Below, in pieces: positions 14,237 to 22,993 of a DNA stretch of 44,648 nucleotides (the first letter of the stretch is position 1; every line of letters begins with the position of its first letter). The position numbers were made by a program, and so were the translations under genes. The DNA comes from Chloroflexota bacterium (GTDB lineage Bacteria > Chloroflexota > Dehalococcoidia > DSTF01 > RBG-16-68-14), in contig JADFKB010000009.1 in assembly GCA_022565155.1 (NCBI GenBank), positions 1-44,648 on the forward strand. The letters run 5' to 3'. The notes beneath the pieces are model-generated. The model worked only from the letters and a program-made list of their open reading frames with translations. It was not told the origin of the DNA and ran no database searches.

Positions 14237-16501
14237 CTAGCGTAGCTGCTTGCGCTTGTTATCCACGTAGTCGACGAGGATGTACTGGCCCAGCTTGTCC
14301 GGCGTGGTGTAGAAGACGCGGCCCTTATTGATCTTCGCTACCTGGTTGACGAACTCCTTCAGGTAGTAGTTACGGTCCAGCATGAAGGTGTTGATCGTGA
14401 TGTCCTTCTTGGTGCAGCGCTTCACTTCCTTCAGCGTCTCCCGGATCGTAATCGGGCTGGGCGGATAGGCGAAGTAGGAACGGCCGTGCTCTAAGTGCGC
14501 CGTCGGCTCGCCATCGGAGATCATGATGATCTGGCGGGTACCCATCTTGTGCTTGGCCAGCAGCTTCTGGGCCAGCATGAAGGCGTGGTGCATGTTGGTG
14601 CCCAGCACCGATTCGTCCCAGCGCACGTAGGGCAGCTCCTCCGCCTTCAGCTCCCGCGCGTAGGCGGAGAAGCCGATGATGTAGAAGCTGTCCCGGCTGA
14701 ACTGGGTGGTGATCAGGCTGTGCAACGCCAGCGCCACCTTCTTCGCCGCCTGGAAGCTGCCGCGCAGCGCCATCGACCACGAGAGGTCGACCATCATCAC
14801 GGTGGCGGTCTGTGTCACCTGCTCCGACCGGAACACCTCGAAATCGCCCGGCTCGATCTGGACGGGCACCCCTGGCCCCTCTCGCCGGATCGCGTTTGCC
14901 AGCGTCCGGTCGATCGCGAGGTGGAACGGCTCTCCGAACTCGTAGAGCTTCGTATCGTCGCTCCGCTCCGTGCCGATGCCGGGTTCGTGCATGGCGTGCC
15001 GGCCGAAGTTGTCCTTCTTCAGGCGGGCGTAGATCTCGCTCATCGCCTTCTGGCCGATCTTACGAGTGCCGCGCGGTGTCAATTCCCAGGTATCGCCGCC
15101 CTTGCGAATGTAGCCGGCTTCTTCGAGGATTTCGAGAAACTGTTTGAGCTGGTCAAGCGTCTCTTTCGCCTCATCGCCCAGTAGCTCAGCGAGCTTCTCC
15201 TCATCGATCTGATCGATGTCGCCGCCGTATTGCGTGCGCTCAAGCTGGCGCTCCAGCTCGTCCATCGATTGCATCTCTTCCATGAGCTGCATCGCCTGCT
15301 GCAGGTCCAGCTCTTCGTCGCCGCGGAACGGGTACTGGTTGCGCATATCGCGCATGGGGTGGAGCATCTCCAGGTTCATCGCCAGCTCTGACAGCGCGCT
15401 CTGCATGTCTGGGTCGCCCACCTTGTCCATGAGCAGGTCTTGGAGCTGCTGCCGCATATCCGGCGGCAGGCTATCGAGCAGGTTCTGCATACCGGCGGCC
15501 TGTTGCTGCATCCGTTCGATCAGCTCCTCCAGCGATTGCGGAGGGTTGTCTCCGAAGAGATCGCCGTACTGCTCCATGAACTTGTCGAAGTTCGGCTCTC
15601 CCCCTGCCATCTTCTCGGAGAGCATCTCGTTCAAGTCCTTCACCATCTGCTTCATCCGCGCCATGTCTTCCGGCGACATGCTGGAGATCTGCTGGTGGAT
15701 ATCCTTGAAGAACGTCTCGGTCATCGCCTTCTTCAGCATCTCCATCAGCTCTAGGAACTGATGCTGCGCCTCCGGGTCCATGAACTCGTAGTTCTGAAGC
15801 TCCTTGATCTTGCCCGGCACGTCTTCCGGCAGTCCTTCCAGGAACTGCTGCTTCCGCTGGGCGATGCTGTTCAACATCCGGGCAAACTCGGCCTGGTCGC
15901 TGTCGCCCGCGGCGCCCTGGTCGCCGCGGGAACTTGAACCAGCGCCCTGGTCGCCGCGGGAACTTGAATCAGCGCCCTGGTCGCCGCGGGAACTTGAATC
16001 AGCGCCATGGCCTGCCTGGGACGGCTGACCAGCAGCGCTCTGGCCGCCGCCCTGGGCACTATCCTCACCCGCGTCATCGGTAGCCTGCTCGCGGCTGCTA
16101 GATTGCGACGGCTCGCCGCCCTGCGCGGCGCCCTGGTCGCCGTCCTGATTAGCTCCGCCGCCTTGCTGCTCGAGGGCTTCCTGCAGCCTGCGGTCGAGCG
16201 TACCGCGCTCCTGGTCGAGCAGCGCTTCGAGCCGGCGTTCGATGTCCTCGAAGGCGGAGCCGAGGTTGAACTGGTCGAGCGTGGAGCGGCGCTGCTGGCG
16301 GAGCTTCTGGAGCAAGTCGCGCAGACCGTCCATGCGCTGGCCCATGGGGTTGCGCACGCCGCGCTGCATGAGGTTGCGCAGGGCGTGCTGCAGGTCGCCG
16401 AAGTTCATCAGGTCGTCGGTAAGCGACTCCAGCAGATCGTCCGGATTGAGGTCAGGGATCTCCTGCGTCCCGTCCCACTCCGAATAGCGAAATATGGCCA
16501 T
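14237..16501 (-). CDS. VWA domain protein paired with a MoxR-like ATPase
   Basis: 754 residues. The N-terminal ~110 residues are helical (LRNLMQRGVRNPMGQRMDGLRDLLQKLRQQRR). Residues ~115-205 are a Gln/Ser/Gly-rich low-complexity segment containing three 10-residue repeats (GADSSSRGDQ). A long helical, Met/Gln-rich region follows. The C-terminal ~200 residues are a von Willebrand A domain with MIDAS motif MMVDLSWSM (DxSxS), then SRDSFYIIGFSAY and IIMISDGEPTAH. VWA proteins next to MoxR ATPases act as metal-insertion or chaperone pairs (magnesium chelatase D/I-like, CoxD/CoxE-like). Last gene of the operon, 29 bp after the ATPase. Confidence 0.88.
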   Translation of the reverse strand: MAIFRYSEWDGTQEIPDLNPDDLLESLTDDLMNFGDLQHALRNLMQRGVRNPMGQRMDGLRDLLQKLRQQRRSTLDQFNLGSAFEDIERRLEALLDQERGTLDRRLQEALEQQGGGANQDGDQGAAQGGEPSQSSSREQATDDAGEDSAQGGGQSAAGQPSQAGHGADSSSRGDQGADSSSRGDQGAGSSSRGDQGAAGDSDQAEFARMLNSIAQRKQQFLEGLPEDVPGKIKELQNYEFMDPEAQHQFLELMEMLKKAMTETFFKDIHQQISSMSPEDMARMKQMVKDLNEMLSEKMAGGEPNFDKFMEQYGDLFGDNPPQSLEELIERMQQQAAGMQNLLDSLPPDMRQQLQDLLMDKVGDPDMQSALSELAMNLEMLHPMRDMRNQYPFRGDEELDLQQAMQLMEEMQSMDELERQLERTQYGGDIDQIDEEKLAELLGDEAKETLDQLKQFLEILEEAGYIRKGGDTWELTPRGTRKIGQKAMSEIYARLKKDNFGRHAMHEPGIGTERSDDTKLYEFGEPFHLAIDRTLANAIRREGPGVPVQIEPGDFEVFRSEQVTQTATVMMVDLSWSMALRGSFQAAKKVALALHSLITTQFSRDSFYIIGFSAYARELKAEELPYVRWDESVLGTNMHHAFMLAQKLLAKHKMGTRQIIMISDGEPTAHLEHGRSYFAYPPSPITIRETLKEVKRCTKKDITINTFMLDRNYYLKEFVNQVAKINKGRVFYTTPDKLGQYILVDYVDNKRKQLR
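15912..16001 (-). repeat. Three tandem 30-bp repeats inside the VWA gene
   Basis: Three head-to-tail 30-bp units (15912-15941, 15942-15971, 15972-16001), the last two identical and the first differing by one base, encode a repeated Gly-Ala-Asp/Gly-Ser-Ser-Ser-Arg-Gly-Asp-Gln decapeptide. A fourth, degenerate unit begins at 16002. The length is a multiple of three, so copy-number change would not break the frame. Confidence 0.9.
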
Positions 16502-16530
16502 TATGCAGTTACGCCTTTGGAGGTTGTGCG

Positions 16531-17937
16531 CTAACCACGGTACTTCACTTGGCCGGCCGAATCGTCCTTGTTCAGCCGCTTGTTCAGGTGCAGCCCCTCC
16601 AGCACGAACTCGACGCCGGAGGCGATGACGGCCAGGTTCTCGCCGGGCTCCAGCTTCGCGACCGCGCGATCGAAGCCTTCGATCTGCTTGACGATCTTGA
16701 CGTACTGCTTCGACGGCAGCGTGTCCGAGACCTCGACAGTGGCGCCGGCCTTGAACTGCGTCACCACGTCCTCCAGGTCGACGACGTTGAGGTGGCGATT
16801 GAAGACGGCGACGACGGCGCCCTGAATCAGCTTCTCGATGATCTGCTCCTCCTTCCCATCCTCCACGGTCTCGAACTCGATCTTGCCGCTGAGGGTGGGG
16901 ATCAGGTAGGGCAGGTCGCTGATGCGCGGGACGACCTCCTTCTCGCCCGTGCGGATGGCGCGCCGAAACGCGTTGGCGAGCAGGCTCTCGAAGTCGGCGA
17001 TCGAGGCGCGGACGGAGACGCCGGAGCGTTGGTTCACGTCAGGGCTGCGGCGGGCGAGCCGCGTGATCTCCGCCACGATCTCCTTCATGTAGTCCGGCAC
17101 CGTCACGGTGTAGTCCTCGTCTTGGAACCGGGTGTGCTCCTGCTCCATGATGCCGATCTCGTGGGCGGCGCTGCGTGGGTAGTGCGTGCGGATCTGGGCG
17201 CCGTAGCGATCGCGCAGCGGCGTGATGATCCGGCCCCGGTTGGTGTAGTCCTCTGGGTTGGCGCTCGCCACCAGCATCACGTCCAGCGGCAGGCGAACCA
17301 GATGTCCCCGAATCTGAACGTCGCGCTCTTCCATGATGTTCAGCAACCCCACCTGGAGGCGCTCTGCCAGGTCCGGCAGCTCGTTGATGCAGAAGATGCC
17401 CCGGTTGGTGCGCGGTATCAGGCCGTAGTGGATCGTCAGCTCATCGCTCAGGTAGCGGCCTTCGGCTATCTTGATCGGGTCGACTTCGCCGATCAGATCG
17501 GCGATCGTGGTGTCGGGCGTCGCCAGCTTTTCACCGTAGCGCTCCTCGCGCGGCAGCCAGGCGATCTCGACGTCATCGCCCTGGTCGGCGACCTTGTCAC
17601 GGCAGCCCTTGCAGATCGGCTGGAACGGGTTGTCCGAGATCTCGCAGCCTGCGACGATCGGCACTTCGTCGTCGAGCAGGTTGACCAGCGATCGGATGAT
17701 GCGCGACTTAGCCTGGCCGCGCTCTCCCAACATGATCACGTCCTGGCCGGAGAGGATGGCGTTCTCTAGCTGCGGGATGACCGACTCTTCATAGCCGACG
17801 ATGCCGGGCAGGATCTCCTCTTTCTTCTGGATCCGCTGGATCAGGTTCCGCCGCAACTCCTCCTTGACGGAAATGACCTGGTAGCCGGACTTGCGCAGTT
17901 CGCCAATCGTTTTCGCTTTTTCCTTCGCCTTTGCCAT
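16531..17937 (-). CDS. MoxR / magnesium-chelatase-I-like AAA+ ATPase
   Basis: 468 residues from ATG 17937 (GAGGAG 3 nt upstream; the longer frame runs into the previous gene). Walker A is the family variant GERGQAKSR, Walker B-like segment GIFCINELPDL, and a sensor VMLVASANPEDYTNRGRIITPLRDRYGAQ. An unusual Cys cluster (GCEISDNPFQPICKGC) lies after the P-loop and could bind a metal. The C-terminal part has ISDLPYLIPTLSGKIEFE and a helical lid. It should form hexameric rings that remodel a target through the VWA partner next door. Middle gene of the operon, 16 bp after the AIR-synthase-like gene. Confidence 0.92.
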   Translation of the reverse strand: MAKAKEKAKTIGELRKSGYQVISVKEELRRNLIQRIQKKEEILPGIVGYEESVIPQLENAILSGQDVIMLGERGQAKSRIIRSLVNLLDDEVPIVAGCEISDNPFQPICKGCRDKVADQGDDVEIAWLPREERYGEKLATPDTTIADLIGEVDPIKIAEGRYLSDELTIHYGLIPRTNRGIFCINELPDLAERLQVGLLNIMEERDVQIRGHLVRLPLDVMLVASANPEDYTNRGRIITPLRDRYGAQIRTHYPRSAAHEIGIMEQEHTRFQDEDYTVTVPDYMKEIVAEITRLARRSPDVNQRSGVSVRASIADFESLLANAFRRAIRTGEKEVVPRISDLPYLIPTLSGKIEFETVEDGKEEQIIEKLIQGAVVAVFNRHLNVVDLEDVVTQFKAGATVEVSDTLPSKQYVKIVKQIEGFDRAVAKLEPGENLAVIASGVEFVLEGLHLNKRLNKDDSAGQVKYRG

Positions 17938-17953
17938 CTTCTCCTCGATCCTG

Positions 17954-19012
17954 CTAGCGGGGCTTCTCGTGTTCGGCCTTGCCGGCGGCGGGGAGGCCGC
18001 CTTGCCCTGCAAACGATTCCAGTACGCGCGCCAACTCGTCCCGTTCGAAGGTGGGAAGAGGACGCATGTCCCAAGCATCCATTATAACGCCTCCCTCACC
18101 CGATGCCAGATCGCCGATGCAGGCGGCCTCGACGCCTTCATTCCCCAACGCCTGGCGCACGGCATCGCACTGCTCGGATCCGACGGCGATGAGGAGCGCT
18201 CCGGAGGCGAGCAGCCCCAGCGGATCGAGATCGAGCGCGGCGCAGATGGTGGTGGTCTCCTCCAGCACTGGCACGTCCGCCAGGCGCACGCGCGCCTGCA
18301 GGCCCGCCGCTTGCGCCAGCTCCAGCAGCGCCGTCGCCAGCCCGCCTTCTGTCGGGTCGTGCATCGCGTGCGGCGGGCCTGCCCGGCAGGCGGCATGAGC
18401 GTCCGGAACGACGCTGATGCCGGGCTCGGTCAGCAGCCGCGATGCCGACTCGATGACGGACGCTTGTACGCCACGGTCACGCAACGCCTGCGGCGCTTCG
18501 CGCGCGAGCAGCGCCGTACCCTCTATAGCGATGCCTTTCGTCAGCAGCAGATGGTCGCCGGCGCGAGCGTTCTGTGGGCGTACGAGCGACTGCGCGTCCA
18601 CTTCGCCCAGCATCGTCCCGGCGACGATTGGCCGGTCGATGCCGAGCGTCACCTCCGTATGGCCACCGATGAGCGCCACATTGAGCGCCTCGCAGGCGGT
18701 GCGGATCTGCTCAAAGATCTCCTCTGCGACATCCGGCGTCGTGTCTCCGGGCAGCAGGACAGTCGCCAGGAACCAGGCGGGTCGCGCTCCCAGGCAGGCG
18801 ACGTCGTTGGCGTTGACCTGCACGGCATAGGCGCCGATCTGGTCCTTCGCGAACGTGACCGGGTCCGCCGCCGCGACCAGCGCCCGTCCGCCGCCGATGT
18901 CGATCGCCGCCGCATCGCGGCCGATGCCGGGCCCCAGGAGTAGCCTCGGGTCGCTGGGCAATCGGGCCAGTAAGCGCTCCAGAAGCTCGGGGGGAAGCTT
19001 GCCTGCCTTCAT
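17954..19012 (-). CDS. AIR synthase-related protein (HypE/ThiL-like fold)
   Basis: 352 residues. The ATP/substrate loop of the PurM superfamily is present (LLLGPGIGRDAAAIDIGG, DPVTFAKDQIGAYAVQVNANDVACLGARPAWFL), as is IGGHTEVTLGIDRPIV and the C-terminal-domain signature MHDPTEGGLATALLELA. Members phosphorylate or activate acyl/carboxamide groups (PurM, ThiL, SelD, HypE). The HypE C-terminal Cys is not seen: the end is MRPLPTFERDELARVLESF. Being first in an operon with a MoxR-VWA pair suggests a role in cofactor maturation (inference). The start ATG 19012 lies in a short divergent region. Confidence 0.85.
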   Translation of the reverse strand: MKAGKLPPELLERLLARLPSDPRLLLGPGIGRDAAAIDIGGGRALVAAADPVTFAKDQIGAYAVQVNANDVACLGARPAWFLATVLLPGDTTPDVAEEIFEQIRTACEALNVALIGGHTEVTLGIDRPIVAGTMLGEVDAQSLVRPQNARAGDHLLLTKGIAIEGTALLAREAPQALRDRGVQASVIESASRLLTEPGISVVPDAHAACRAGPPHAMHDPTEGGLATALLELAQAAGLQARVRLADVPVLEETTTICAALDLDPLGLLASGALLIAVGSEQCDAVRQALGNEGVEAACIGDLASGEGGVIMDAWDMRPLPTFERDELARVLESFAGQGGLPAAGKAEHEKPR

Positions 19013-19101
19013 AAGTCAGGCGAGTATAGCACGGCCGGAGCGGTGTAGCTGAACTAGTCCGCCGGAGCATGTACACTGAGGGGCGAAATAGGAGAATAGT
19101 C

Positions 19102-20382
19102 ATGGAAGACGCGCAACCCAACGACACCAAAGCCGCGCAGCGCCCAGGCGGCGGAGACGCCTTCGCGGAGCTGTACGAGCGCTATTTTGCATCCCTCTAC
19201 GACTATACGATCCGGCTCTCCCGCGACCGCGATATCGCTGCGCTTGTTGTGCAGTCGAGCTTCCTGCGCGTCCGGCAGGAGCAGAGCGATTCTGCAGGCG
19301 GAACGCTAGAAGCGCTGAAGCTCGCTCTCTTCTCCGGCGCTCACCACGACGTGGCGGAGCGGCTGCGACAGCAGCGCGACGCGGCGCAGGAGAGCGACGA
19401 GGCGTTCGCGGCGCTCGACCCGGCCCAGATCGAGAACACCGCGGCCGCGGACGAGCTGCCTGCGCTCGCCGGCCTGGTCTGGCAGTCGGCGACCAGCCTG
19501 CGCCTGAACGACTACGAACTGCTGGAGCTGGGCGTCCGGCAAGGGATGGACGCCGGCGAGATCGGCGCCGTGCTGCGTACACGTCCCGAAGCGATCGAGA
19601 ACAAGCTCGTCGACGCTCAGGACGCGCTGGAGAGCGCGTTCTCCTCGCTCGTCGTCATCGAACGCGGCAGGCGCGCCTGCGTCGACCTCGATTTCCTGAT
19701 CGGCGAAGACGCCTGGTCGCCCTCGCTCCAGAAGCGAGTTGGGCAGCATCTGCAGACCTGCCAGACCTGCGCCGAAACGCGTAGCGGCCACCCCGCCGCG
19801 CGCGAGATGCTGTCCAGCCTGCTGCCGGTCGCGGCGCCGGCCGGTTGGCAGCAGACGATCCTGGAGCGGCTTCAGAATGCTCCTCGCGTGACAGCCCCCG
19901 CCTCCGCCACACACGCTGCGGGCGGTCCGCCGCCGCAACGGCGGGCGGAACCGTTGCCCGAACGCTTTGGCGGTGGTGGCGGTGGCGAGCTCGGCGATTG
20001 GTTGCGCAGCGTCTTTGGTGGTGGAGGGGCCAGAGGGCCGCTGCTAGGCGCGGCGCTCGGCGCGCTGCTCATGCTCATCGTGTTGCTGACGGGGCTCTGC
20101 GTCGGCGGGGCGTTCGATGACGGCGATGGCGGCGATGCCACAGCGACAGCCTCACCAACTGCGACCGCGACGGCCAACGGTTCTGTGACTCCTACGGCTA
20201 CGACTACGCCGACGGTCACGATCACGCCAACGCCGCCACCTCTGCCAGCGGAGCCGATAGCGACGGACGTGCCGGCCGATACGCCGGTGCCGTCTGCAAC
20301 CGCTACGATCGAGATACCAACCGCGGTGCCATCACCGACGCCGGCCCCGACGAAGCCTGCGCCTTCGCCGACAACGCCTTAG
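19102..20382 (+). CDS. ECF-like sigma / zinc-finger / transmembrane fusion
   Basis: 426 residues from ATG 19102 (AGGAG 7 nt upstream). Residues ~20-75 resemble sigma region 2 (DAFAELYERYFASLYDYTIRLSRDRDIAALVVQSSFLRV), ~125-190 region 4 (LRLNDYELLELGVRQGMDAGEIGAVLRTRPEAIENKLVDA). A zf-HC2-like site follows (QHLQTCQTC, about 214-222), as in anti-sigma factors, then a Gly-rich linker, one transmembrane helix (~311-338, LLGAALGALLMLIVLLTGLCVGG) and an external Thr-Pro-rich tail of ~85 residues. This looks like a sigma factor and its membrane anti-sigma in one chain; release would need proteolysis. Region 2 is weak, so it may be a non-transcriptional relic. A TACACT at 19072-19077 could be the -10. 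Confidence 0.72.
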   Translation: MEDAQPNDTKAAQRPGGGDAFAELYERYFASLYDYTIRLSRDRDIAALVVQSSFLRVRQEQSDSAGGTLEALKLALFSGAHHDVAERLRQQRDAAQESDEAFAALDPAQIENTAAADELPALAGLVWQSATSLRLNDYELLELGVRQGMDAGEIGAVLRTRPEAIENKLVDAQDALESAFSSLVVIERGRRACVDLDFLIGEDAWSPSLQKRVGQHLQTCQTCAETRSGHPAAREMLSSLLPVAAPAGWQQTILERLQNAPRVTAPASATHAAGGPPPQRRAEPLPERFGGGGGGELGDWLRSVFGGGGARGPLLGAALGALLMLIVLLTGLCVGGAFDDGDGGDATATASPTATATANGSVTPTATTTPTVTITPTPPPLPAEPIATDVPADTPVPSATATIEIPTAVPSPTPAPTKPAPSPTTP

Positions 20383-20467
20383 CAGGGCGGCGGGATGCGG
20401 CAAGCCATGAATGGGTCGCCAGACAGTACGTCTTAGCTGAGCGGGGAACCAGGGGAAGAACCTGGCG

Positions 20468-21256
20468 TCAACAGAGCCAGATGTCGGCGTACTGATCGTC
20501 TGTCAGGCAGGCCGTGATGGTAATGACGCAGGCCGTGCCAACACAGCCCGTGGTCTCAGCCTGGCAACTCACCCGCCACTGGCCAGCGGATACCATGCGC
20601 GCGCTGCAGCTTCCCGGCAGGATGGTTAGTTCACTTAGTGATGGATGTCTGGCGATCCACCCGGCCACCAAGCCGGCCGCTTCACCGGCGGAGTAGAACG
20701 TACTTGGCGGCTGCGTTGCGTTCGGCGGCGGCGGTGTCGCCGTTGCCAGGTCTGCCGCGATGCAGTTGGCCAGGTACCAGTTGCGTTCCCAGGGACTCCG
20801 GTAGGATGATGCGGCGATCGCAGCGCAATCGGTGCGATCAGGCTGCCGTGTCGCGGCTGGCTCCGCTGTCGCTGTCGCTGTCGGAGTCGGCTCCGGAACG
20901 GTTGGAGTCGGTGCGGGCGTATCGGTCGGGGGCGGCTCGGTGGGGATGACAAACAGCGTCGGCGTCGGCAGGAGCGCGCTCGCCTCCGTCTGCCCGTCGT
21001 CGCCGCCGATCAGCGACACGAGCGCCATCGGCGTCAGTGCGACGAGCAGTACAGCCGTGCCGGCGACGATGAGCTTTTCCCAGAATGGGTACGCGTGAAA
21101 GCGCTCCCACCAGTCGCTCGCGCGCTCAATGGGCCGCCACCACCAGGAATCGCGCCGCCGGTTAGGGCCGTAGCTTTCTGTCTTAGCCAGCTTTTCGCGT
21201 CGTAGCGTCTTCCAGTCCATAGTCAGTGGTAGTATCGGCTGCGTATCTAGTTCCAT
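20468..21256 (-). CDS. Single-pass membrane protein, Thr-Pro linker and Cys-rich external domain
   Basis: About 262 residues if it starts at ATG 21256; ATG 21220 (4 nt from a possible start site after GATACT at 21236-21231) and ATG 21274 are alternatives, none with a Shine-Dalgarno. A cytoplasmic Arg/Trp-rich segment (RRRDSWWWRPIERASDWWERF) precedes one transmembrane helix (LIVAGTAVLLVALTPMALVSLI), a Thr-Pro linker (~100 residues in) and an external domain with six or more Cys (RTDCAAIAASSYRSPWERNWYLANC, GSCSARM, VSCQAETTGCVGTACVITITAC, WLC) that probably form disulfides. No family is recognised. It is convergent with the sigma fusion; both share a membrane helix plus external Thr-Pro design. 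Confidence 0.68.
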   Translation of the reverse strand: MELDTQPILPLTMDWKTLRREKLAKTESYGPNRRRDSWWWRPIERASDWWERFHAYPFWEKLIVAGTAVLLVALTPMALVSLIGGDDGQTEASALLPTPTLFVIPTEPPPTDTPAPTPTVPEPTPTATATAEPAATRQPDRTDCAAIAASSYRSPWERNWYLANCIAADLATATPPPPNATQPPSTFYSAGEAAGLVAGWIARHPSLSELTILPGSCSARMVSAGQWRVSCQAETTGCVGTACVITITACLTDDQYADIWLC

Positions 21257-21465
21257 TAGGTTGAACACGCCCATCTGAGGGCAACTGCTCCCGTGTTCTG
21301 GTGCAATTTCGGGAGAACACGCAGGTGCCGCGTCTGAACGTCTGTCAAAGTGCTGGTAAGGATAGCTCGACAACCTCGATAGCGTGGTTATACTGCTCGT
21401 GACTGGTGGCCACGCCTCAAGCGTTGCCCTGTACTAAGAGACGCATCCCTACGAGGGGAATTGCG

Positions 21466-22842
21466 ATGTCAACGCGACGTGCCGTTTTCGCGGCAGTCGC
21501 CCTTGTTGTAGTGGCAGTCGCTCTGCTTGGCGTCTTCGCTGGCGGCAACGACGAGGCTGCCGCGGCCAATGTCACGATGGACTCTAATCAGGTCTTGAGG
21601 ACATCGGAGGTTGGTTTTGGGCTAGTGACGTCGTATGAGGCGCCAACAAGCCGCGGCTTCGGCCTGGCCCACGATGGCACGAACCTCTGGTACTTCGCGA
21701 AGACCGGCTTCGCCTCGAGCGCGCTCTTCAAGCTGGACCCGGCGGACGGCTCCGTACTAGACTCGTTCCCAGCTCCGGGGCCGAGCATTGGTTTAGGCCT
21801 CGCCCACGATGGCACGTTTCTCTACGTAACCAATTCAAACTTCGCAACGCAACCGGAAACGATCTTCGTGATCGACCCATCCGACGGCTCGATAGTGACG
21901 TCATACGCCGATCCCGGATCGCCGTCCGGCTCTACGACCGGCCTGGCGTTTCTTGCCGGCTCTCTGTACGCGATCGATGACGTCACGGAGATAATTTCGG
22001 AGCTCGATCCAGCGGATGGCACGGTCCTTAACTCATTCTCCGTCGCGGCCACTGGTGTCATCCGGGGGCTGGCCAGCAACGGCTCAAACCTCGTCACGTA
22101 CGAGAACCTCACTGATGAGTACTTGATCGTGAGTCCGGTGGATGGCTCGATCATCGATTCATTCTTCTTGCCCGCGCAGGGTCCGAGCTTCGCCCAGGTA
22201 ACCGGTCTCGCGTTCGACGGCGGCACGCTCTATTCCCTTGAAATCGCGTCAACTGTCAGCCCTGCTGTCATCGCCGTCTTTTCGGATCAGGCGCCGAAGC
22301 TGCCTACGAGGACGCCGACCTTCACGCCCACCCCGACACCAACTGGTCCGTTCGGCCTCACCGGCAAGTGGAATATCGACTTTGTTGGCATCGTGAGTCA
22401 GACGTTCTCGGCCCAGGTGACGGAGTCCGGCACGACCCTGGTGATCGATCTAGGGGTGGGCGATGCTCAGTTGTTCGGAACGATAGATCCCGTGACGGGC
22501 GACTTCGACGTCTCCGGCTGCCCAGGAGACTGTGGCGGACTCTCGATGAGCGGGAGCGTATCGCCGGACGGAAAGTCAATGAGCGGCACCTTCTCTTCGG
22601 GGCTCATCGGTAGCGGCACGTTCGCGGGTAACCGCAAAGGCACCCCTACGCCGGTTGCCACCTCGACGCCTCCGCCGCCCGTGGGCGGTATTGCTATTGA
22701 TTCGGACCTGAAAACGCTCTCACTGCAGGCGACGAATAGGTCAGGCTCAGATGCACCTCGAAACGTCGCCATAGCGGCAGCCTTGGTAGTGGGCCTCTTG
22801 GCCGTAGGCGGCACGGCTTGGTACAGGAAACGATCGAGCTGA
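21466..22842 (+). CDS. Surface beta-propeller-like protein with C-terminal anchor
   Basis: 458 residues from ATG 21466 (GAGGGG 7 nt upstream). A signal peptide (RRAVFAAVALVVVAVALLGVFAGG) is followed by at least four repeats of the type LDPADGSVLDSFPAPG, IDPSDGSIVTSY, LDPADGTVLNSF, VSPVDGSIIDSF, each preceded by a GLAHDG-like segment: blades of a propeller (~50-290). After a short Thr-Pro linker there is a second beta domain (GLTGKWNIDFVGIVSQTFSAQV...GCPGDCGGLSMSGSVSPDGKSMSGTF). The C-terminus is another linker, a transmembrane helix (IAAALVVGLLAVGGTAW) and YRKRSS. It has no dockerin. It is probably displayed on the cell; ligands are unknown. Confidence 0.78.
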   Translation: MSTRRAVFAAVALVVVAVALLGVFAGGNDEAAAANVTMDSNQVLRTSEVGFGLVTSYEAPTSRGFGLAHDGTNLWYFAKTGFASSALFKLDPADGSVLDSFPAPGPSIGLGLAHDGTFLYVTNSNFATQPETIFVIDPSDGSIVTSYADPGSPSGSTTGLAFLAGSLYAIDDVTEIISELDPADGTVLNSFSVAATGVIRGLASNGSNLVTYENLTDEYLIVSPVDGSIIDSFFLPAQGPSFAQVTGLAFDGGTLYSLEIASTVSPAVIAVFSDQAPKLPTRTPTFTPTPTPTGPFGLTGKWNIDFVGIVSQTFSAQVTESGTTLVIDLGVGDAQLFGTIDPVTGDFDVSGCPGDCGGLSMSGSVSPDGKSMSGTFSSGLIGSGTFAGNRKGTPTPVATSTPPPPVGGIAIDSDLKTLSLQATNRSGSDAPRNVAIAAALVVGLLAVGGTAWYRKRSS

Positions 22843-22892
22843 GGGACCTTGCGCCAGGCGCTCTGGGGGCGCGTGTAGTTCGGAGAGGGGTA

Positions 22893-22934
22893 TGGCGCCC
22901 CCGGCAGGATTCGAACCCGCGACCCGCTGCTTAG
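22893..22934 (-). repeat. tRNA-Arg 3'-end remnant 1 (att-like)
   Basis: 42 bases starting at the CCA end (TGG on the plus strand) match the 3' part of the intact tRNA-Arg at 31429 with two differences; similarity stops in the anticodon loop. It is not a functional tRNA. It lies 50 bp after the surface-protein gene and 59 bp before the membrane-protein gene, marking the left edge of the cassette array. Confidence 0.85.
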
Positions 22935-22993
22935 CAGCAGCTAGTTCGCGCGCGAAGGTGATATAGAACCCCTCAAGCGACGTTTGGTTAAGT

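Noticed and set aside
15912-16001. Possible CRISPR array (regular 30-bp repeats)
   Set aside because: The units are directly adjacent with no spacers and encode an in-frame decapeptide in the VWA gene.
14495-17769. Long plus-strand frames opposite the VWA and ATPase genes
   Set aside because: They are GC-driven shadows; the minus-strand products have clear domains and ribosome sites.
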